Assembly: GCF_003473485.1 (NCBI RefSeq)
Contig: NC_053048.1
Location: 51,271,755-51,335,754, forward strand
DNA length: 64,000 nt
DNA from: Medicago truncatula
Lineage: Eukaryota > Streptophyta > Magnoliopsida > Fabales > Fabaceae
Direction of reading: 5' to 3'
Under the pieces are notes generated by a model. That model saw only the letters and a list, made by a program, of their open reading frames with translations, was not told the origin of the DNA and did not search any database. Both the position numbers and the translations under genes were made by a program. Of this stretch, positions 60,241-64,000 are shown piece by piece; the stretch's first letter is position 1; the number at the start of each line of letters is the position of its first letter.

Positions 60241-62208
60241 TCTCACTGGCTGCATCTACAATGACCCAGAACAATCAGAATAAATTTTCAGAAATAGGAA
60301 ACATGAATGTTCTTTAAAATTCCATTACGTTGTTTGTTCTATGTCATGTTGACTCTATAGAATAAGGTTCATTTCACCTTTGATTATGTTAAAAAAATGT
60401 ACTAAAATTGAACAGGGATTCCCCCTGTCCTAGCCGGTTGAAACCCTGGTATTTATTTTATTGTACACGGGCAACTTTTGTAAATGTTACTGTTCTATGC
60501 ATAAATGAAAAATCATGTATGTTGTGAATCTGTCACATTCAATACACTCTCTTTTATCCATATAACATGGTCACCTGTCACAGGTTTAGTCCATTCGATA
60601 ACTCTAGTGCGCGTATGAATGACCATTTACAAATATGATCCGAGTTAACAAGCCGAAACGAGTTGTGTTCAGGCTAAGATCACTCTAGAGTTGAGTTTGT
60701 CATCAGTAGAGTCATAGACCATCAATAGTGTTCAAACAACCATTGAATAGTGTCCATAACTCGTGCATTTGGTGATTCAAAGTCTAAATGTTTTAGCATC
60801 CTCCAAGAGCAAGAGTCAATCTCAATATAACAAAACTATTTTTCTACTTAATTGGGCTAAGCATTATAGTGTCACTGTACTGATAGCATTTCTCTTTACT
60901 ACTCATTTATGAGCATAGCAACGCTACGGAGAAAGAAAAAAAATCTAATTCATTGTCCTCTCAAAGCAAGACTCGAAATACCCACATTACTTCTTTGATT
61001 CAGGAAGAATTCACACTATAGTCAGAAAAAGGTGACAAATTAGATTTAATTCCTCTGAAATCAGGAATTCACAAGAGAAAAGAGTAACAAATCATAGTCA
61101 CTAATTTGAAAATTGGTGTTTGACATTTAAACAACAACTTCATAATTTGCATCACATACCTTCCACATGCTGAGTGACTGTCCTTGTACAATGCAATTGC
61201 GTCAATTTAGTCTATGTTGATGTCCGTAATCACTTCTTCATAGATCTTGCTGGCTGGAGAATAATTTGTCATCCGAAGCTGGTTTTTCTAGTTCTATATG
61301 TTGGAGTGCTACATGGAAATTATTTGTCATTGTTTATGAACATGGAGAAAGATGGAAACTCATGATCTCTCTTCCTCCAAACCTCCTTATCCTTAGGCCA
61401 TGGTCACCAAGTTGGTTCACCAACATCATCATGTTGTTGGGCTGCATCAAAAGATGGAGACTGCGCCTAGAACTCAGGTGCTTGTTGGAAGAAATCTGAT
61501 GTATGATGGGTTAATTTGAACAATGACGGGGTCTCTAAGAAAGAGCTGGTTGTGGAGGTTTGTTTCCTAGGAGCAGAGGTGAATTGTTGTGCGGGTTTTA
61601 AAAAAATTTGGGGATTGTAGTGGAGCCCAATGATCATCAACATTGGGTCAAAAGCAACCAATATTTTGTTCTACCAACCTGACAAAAGGAAACCCAATAT
61701 GAAGAACCTGACCCCTATTACAAGCCAAACACAAACCCTCAGGCACCCCTCATAGCCGGGTGATTATCGACATTGTGTCAAAAGCAACTAGGTAAGTAAG
61801 CTGGACACCACATCTTAAATCTTAAAGCACTGAGTTTATGGATACTTATACATTGCCCAATACTCAATTTTTTTATTAAATGTGAGACTTCTAACTCACC
61901 TCGCATTGATGGAACACCTTTCTCCAACATTCCTTCAATGCCAGAGAAGAAGTGGAAAAAAGATAAATTGAACAAACTCGGAAATTGTTGATTTAAGCCG
62001 CACATTAGAAGTGCGTGATGATTATATTCACTAGAACAAAAATTATGAAAAGCCAAGTTGAGGATACCAGAAACCCCTGCAAAGTTCTCAATTAGAAGGA
62101 TTGCAAAATCTCGATCACAATTAGAATTAGCAATTTGACATGAGTCAATTTAGCACAACCACTTGGACAACTGTTAAATGCTTAAAACACCCTCTTCCAG
62201 AATAACTG
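60241..62208. other. Intergenic, no gene recognised
   Basis: Holds the USP 3' region, then a less AT-rich stretch (61150-62100) with short frames on both strands (for example 61266-61499 plus and 61467-61661 minus). None shows a recognised motif. This could be a decayed gene or mobile element. Confidence 0.45.
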
Positions 62209-62372
62209 TTTGCACCGACACTTTTGATTGAAGGCGTGTCTGGTGTCCGACACATCTTGTGTCGGTGTTAGACACTTATGATTACATTGAATTATGTCAT
62301 TTTTTTAAAATTTTATCAGTGTCAACGTGTTAGGGTCGTGTCAGGTGTCCATGTTTGTATCCGTGCTTCATA
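62209..62372. mobile_element. MITE copy 3 (GTGTCGGTG family)
   Basis: Begins TTTGCACCGACACTT and ends GTATCCGTGCTTCATA, with interior phrases GGTGTCCGACAC and GTGTCGGTGTTAGACAC. Related to 32859-33033 and 59889-60053. Confidence 0.6.
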
Positions 62373-62806
62373 ACTTTAAGTCATCATAGGAGCAACTTCA
62401 CACGCGAGCGAGATAGACACCACATCTCTATCCAAAACAAGACTTTGAGTTAAGATGTGGTGTCCAATTTACTTTCGTGATTGCTCAAGGTTCAATGTAA
62501 TGATACTCAAACCACCGTGACCAAGAATAACAACATTAGTCACTTGTTCTCAGTTATTGATAATGTCAATCACAAAATATTGTGAAAACAACAATAAAAA
62601 TAATCAAGAATAGACGGACAATGGTCACACAAAATGGAATTCTAAGACAAATTGTTGAAATCACACAAACTTAAATATAATAATAAAATGTGAAAGAAGC
62701 TGAGATACAAAATACAAATGCCAATAAATACTACTCTCGTATGAGATATTTCTTCCCATATTAAAAGACAGAACATAAAAATTACAAAATAAAGAGAAAG
62801 AATGAT

Positions 62807-63721
62807 TCAAGCGTACATAGGCATATCAGTCCAAGCACCAGAAACATGACCATTATCACAAACATAAGCTCTAACAACAGGTTCACCATCATCATGATAA
62901 CCAAATCCTCTCCTCAAACAAAAAGCAGAGTGAAGATCCCAAGTATGATTACAAGAACAAAAAGCACAAGCCAAATCAATCTTCTTCCGATTACTAATAT
63001 CATTCACAGTCTTCCAAACACGTGTTTTCTTGAAATTCATAAAAATACCTCGAAAAAGTCTATACTTTCTCTTCTCTTCCAAATGAACACAACCAGGCCA
63101 ATCACAAACGTATAAACAATCATCACGAAATTGTCTTGCTAGTAACTTACTTCCTTGTTCTCTACTAAGAGTCCATTTTCCTGTAGCTAAATGTGAACTC
63201 AATGACCCATTAACCTTTCTCTTCTTGGCTTCTGGTGGAACATCAACAACCCCAGTTCTAATCTCTTCCTCGTTGGTCTGTTCTTGTCCCTGTTGAAGAT
63301 GATGATGAGCTTCAGAATCTGCGTAGAGTGTATCATGATAAAGATCATCATAGAGTGACCAATAAGAAGAACATTCATTTGTTTGAGGAGGAAGAGATGA
63401 TGAAGGTGTTGTTGATGATGATGATGATGTAATAGGTTGTTGGTGGTGTTGTTCATCTGGGAAATCAGCGGTGTTGAAGAGAATACCAGCATGAAGAGGA
63501 CCAGGACAACAGAAGGGTAGTTTATGAAGAGAAAGATCTTGGGAAGAAGAAAGAAGAAGCTCAGAAGGAATTATGATAGAAGATTTGTTCTTCCAACAGA
63601 AATCATGAATTAGAGAATTGAGTTTTGTGGAGACACAAGAAAGACGAGCCCAATCACGTGGGTCTTCTTCAACCTTCCATAAAATCTTCAGAATTATATC
63701 ATCTGTTAATTCTGATAACAT
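62807..63721 (-). CDS. EID1-like F-box protein
   Basis: F-box protein, probably the substrate receptor of an SCF ubiquitin ligase, of the EID1-like (EDL) group related to the phytochrome A signalling F-box EID1; EDL members affect ABA and light responses. The frame is intronless and encodes 304 residues, with ATG at 63719-63721. The F-box lies at about 1-45 (LTDDIILKILWKVEEDPRDWARLSCVSTKLNSL). A low-complexity Ser/His/Gln region follows at about 90-165 and a basic KKRKVNG patch that could be a nuclear signal. The conserved C-terminal domain has LSREQGSKLLARQFRDDCLYVCDWPGCVH, RLFRGIFMNFK, CAFCSCNHTWDLHSAFCLRRGFGYHDDGEPVVRAYVC and NGHVSGAWTDMP, with paired Cys/His residues that may bind zinc. 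I assign the family from the tail. Which EDL member it is remains unclear. Confidence 0.85.
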   Translation of the reverse strand: MLSELTDDIILKILWKVEEDPRDWARLSCVSTKLNSLIHDFCWKNKSSIIIPSELLLSSSQDLSLHKLPFCCPGPLHAGILFNTADFPDEQHHQQPITSSSSSTTPSSSLPPQTNECSSYWSLYDDLYHDTLYADSEAHHHLQQGQEQTNEEEIRTGVVDVPPEAKKRKVNGSLSSHLATGKWTLSREQGSKLLARQFRDDCLYVCDWPGCVHLEEKRKYRLFRGIFMNFKKTRVWKTVNDISNRKKIDLACAFCSCNHTWDLHSAFCLRRGFGYHDDGEPVVRAYVCDNGHVSGAWTDMPMYA

Positions 63722-64000
63722 TTTTTAAGAATACAGCTCTAAGAAACCACAAAATTGTTAGAACGAACACAACAGGAACATAAAGCGGTGTTCAAATAAG
63801 ACACGGTGTCTTGTTGATTATGGTCAAGTGGTGCAGTGTATATATATATATATATATGAATTAATGAGACGCCTATAATAATTGCTATAAGTGTAGACGA
63901 GTATTGACCACACATTTTTCAGTACACTACTAGCTAGCTAGTTGAAAAGGGAAATAAAAGGTGGAGGGATTTAAAGAAAAAAATGGAATAATAAGGATTC
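63722..64000. other. Promoter-side region of the F-box gene
   Basis: Upstream of the F-box gene, with a (TA)n run at about 63838-63858. Nothing else recognised. Confidence 0.5.

Noticed and set aside
61266-61661. Possible coding remnant on either strand
   Set aside because: Frames are short and interrupted with no identifiable motif.

Overview
The window looks like nuclear DNA of a flowering plant, most likely a papilionoid legume of the Medicago/clover group. This rests on AT-rich intergenic DNA, GT-AG introns, eight complete and one partial gene whose products match plant families, and the repeat types. The species is inferred from remembered protein and repeat similarity; no search was run.

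Layout, left to right. ALG3 (minus) is cut by the left edge. A 2.66 kb Mutator-type element with a perfect 9-bp target duplication follows (507-3168), then an intronless TSPO gene (4140-4742, plus). From about 6.4 to 12.7 kb lie Copia fossils, including one with two short near-identical LTRs at about 8006-12698. An intronless xyloglucan xylosyltransferase (13084-14484, minus) comes next. Thiamin pyrophosphokinase (six exons, 17853-21477, plus) follows. A gene-poor stretch of 5.6 kb holds a 60-bp tandem array split by a solo LTR. LSM4 (seven exons, 27111-29504, plus) precedes the WD40 gene GTS1/WDR89 (eight exons, 31072-35788, minus). A TIR element carrying a 36-bp tandem array (36079-36971) separates these from a p23 co-chaperone locus. 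That locus has a full gene (40577-43248, minus) and a partial copy of its 3' end (37285-38298) joined to a truncated CCCH zinc-finger gene of the RNF113/Cwc24 family. NLA-type SPX-RING ubiquitin ligase follows (six exons, 45177-48138, minus). From 49 to 58 kb the window is mostly repeats: a probable long LTR remnant with subrepeats, foldback MITEs, a LINE tail, and a Copia remnant with a retroposon inserted. A universal stress protein gene (four exons, 58572-60240, plus) and an intronless EID1-like F-box gene (62807-63721, minus) close the window.

The genes are ordinary housekeeping and stress or nutrition genes with no operon-like relationship. They cover N-glycan assembly, cell wall, thiamin cofactor, RNA decay/splicing, HSP90 co-chaperoning and phosphate/nitrate transporter turnover. 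I see no novel multi-gene system. The most unusual locus is the p23 tail duplication fused to an RNF113-like fragment. Next come nested insertions with readable target duplications and several Mutator-type foldback elements with 9-bp duplications.
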